Source of the DNA: Piscinibacter caeni
GTDB lineage: Bacteria > Pseudomonadota > Gammaproteobacteria > Burkholderiales > Burkholderiaceae_C
Direction of reading: 5' to 3'
Assembly (NCBI GenBank): GCA_003265685.1
Contig: KZ836106.1
Coordinates: 62,001-126,000, forward strand
Length of the DNA: 64,000 bases
Shown here one piece after another: positions 63,370 through 64,000 of this stretch; positions within the stretch are counted from its first letter, which is position 1; each line of letters begins with the position of its first letter. The translations under genes were made by a program, and so were the position numbers. Under the pieces are notes generated by a model. That model worked only from the letters and a program-made list of their open reading frames with translations. It was not told the DNA's origin and did no database searches.

Positions 63370-64000
63370 GGCCGGCGATGCAGGTCCTGCGGCTGGGTGT
63401 CGGCGAACTTCATGACCTCGAAGCGGACGCTCGGGCTCTGGTCGTCCACCGGCGGCGTCCCCAGGCCGATGACGCCGCTGCCGTGCAAGGTGCAGGTGCC
63501 GCGCCGCAGGCTGATCACTTCGGGGTCGTGGTCGAAGCGCACATAGGTGCCGTTGTAGCTCAGGTCCGTCAGCTGGAAGGTGCCGCCGTGCCAATCGACC
63601 CGTGCATGAAGTCGCGACACCCGCGTGTCGTCGATGCAGTAGGTGGCCTGCGGGCTGCGCCCGAGCACGATCGGCAGACTGGCACCGCTGTAGATGCGGT
63701 TGACGTCCAGCCACACCAGCCGGATGCCCTCGGGTTCGGCGGCAGGCGCGATGTCGCCGAAGGCGGTGGCCGCCGGATCGAAGCCCTGCCGGCGCGCCTC
63801 CAGCAGGTGCACGTGCACCGGCTCGACACGCCCGCGCAGCTGCATCTTGTCCAGACTGCGGAAGCGCGCGCGCTGTTCCTCGTCCAGGCCGGCCAGCACG
63901 TTGGCGGTCAGCAGCGTCTCGTTGTCGCCGGCATGGTCGAGCAGCCGGGCGGCCACGTTGACGGCGTCGCCGAACACGTCGCCGCCCATCTCGACCACCT
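63366..64000 (-). CDS. Class III adenylate/guanylate cyclase with C-terminal FHA domain, N-terminus missing
   Basis: The last 210 residues are visible; the gene continues past the window end. The start shows the end of a class III cyclase homology domain, GDVFGDAVNVAARLLDHAG, with the Asn and Arg that stabilise the transition state. An FHA phosphothreonine-binding domain follows (about 95-190): VLGRSP, VSRLHARVDW, and DLSYNGTYVRF. FHA domains read Ser/Thr kinase phosphorylation. The ATGA overlap with the LOV kinase suggests joint action. The methionine at 63998 is internal. Confidence 0.88.
   Translation of the reverse strand, partial: VVEMGGDVFGDAVNVAARLLDHAGDNETLLTANVLAGLDEEQRARFRSLDKMQLRGRVEPVHVHLLEARRQGFDPAATAFGDIAPAAEPEGIRLVWLDVNRIYSGASLPIVLGRSPQATYCIDDTRVSRLHARVDWHGGTFQLTDLSYNGTYVRFDHDPEVISLRRGTCTLHGSGVIGLGTPPVDDQSPSVRFEVMKFADTQPQDLHRRP

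Noticed and set aside
59746-63546. 1266-residue open frame on the plus strand opposite the LOV kinase
   Set aside because: Third-position GC keeps the antisense frame open. The sequence is Val/Gln/His/Arg-rich and without domains, while the minus strand is a clear kinase.

Overview
The window is a piece of a high-GC (about 70% by eye) bacterial chromosome. Gene content and order point to a betaproteobacterium of the order Burkholderiales, probably near Rubrivivax, Leptothrix and Ideonella. The evidence is moaE-crcB-clpB, rpsF-priB-rpsR-rplI-dnaB, hslR/grpE-dnaK-dnaJ near hemH, a tctC-type (Bug) tripartite tricarboxylate system with TctDE, and many periplasmic-binding-protein transporters. No tRNA, rRNA, CRISPR array or insertion sequence was seen. 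No stretch above about 300 bases lacks a gene.

Layout. 1-9.7 kb is housekeeping: moaE (cut by the window edge), fluoride channel crcB, heat-shock clpB, an unknown protein, nadB, the S6-PriB-S18-L9 operon and dnaB. 9.7-20.9 kb starts an accessory catabolic island: an HpaA-like AraC regulator divergent from an SDR and a KstD-like flavoprotein, then an operon NIPSNAP-SDR-LivHMGF-binding protein-flavoprotein. 20.8-25.9 kb (minus strand) holds a MoxR ATPase, a zincin/VWA protein and a two-helix membrane protein, preceded by DUF4242-VOC-GlxA-type regulator. 26.0-32.0 kb completes the catabolic island: Gfo/Idh oxidoreductase, IclR regulator, third flavoprotein and TIM-barrel enzyme on one strand, and a divergent AroE-like dehydrogenase plus a two-domain NIPSNAP protein. 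Matching palindrome pairs with the same 18-bp spacing lie in front of the NIPSNAP-Liv operon and in this divergent promoter. They suggest one IclR-type regulator controls uptake and breakdown of a single, unidentified, probably alicyclic carboxylated or hydroxylated compound.

32.0-40.2 kb: argG, then a 2-ketogluconate (kgu) system. It has kguE, kguK and kguD fused to a polar-amino-acid-type ABC transporter and a PtxS-like LacI repressor. Three copies of the PtxS operator core sit in front of the transporter operon and the repressor gene. 40.3-45.0 kb: an AfuABC-like transporter, annotated in many genomes as ferric but more likely for sugar phosphates, with an inositol-monophosphatase-family phosphatase. 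45.0-46.2 kb: a radical-SAM protein of the DNA-photolyase-like COG1533 type directly behind a LexA box. 46.2-51.8 kb: a REC-TPR protein and the grpE-dnaK-dnaJ chaperone genes, with sigma-32 promoters before grpE and dnaK. 51.8-59.5 kb: an alpha/beta hydrolase, hslR, tctED and tctCBA, then hemH. 59.5-64.0 kb: a 1275-residue LOV/PAS hybrid histidine kinase coupled to a class III cyclase-FHA protein cut by the window end.

The strongest candidates for something undescribed are the IclR-linked catabolic island, the MoxR-VWA-membrane trio, the SOS-controlled radical-SAM protein, and the LOV kinase coupled to a cyclase-FHA protein.
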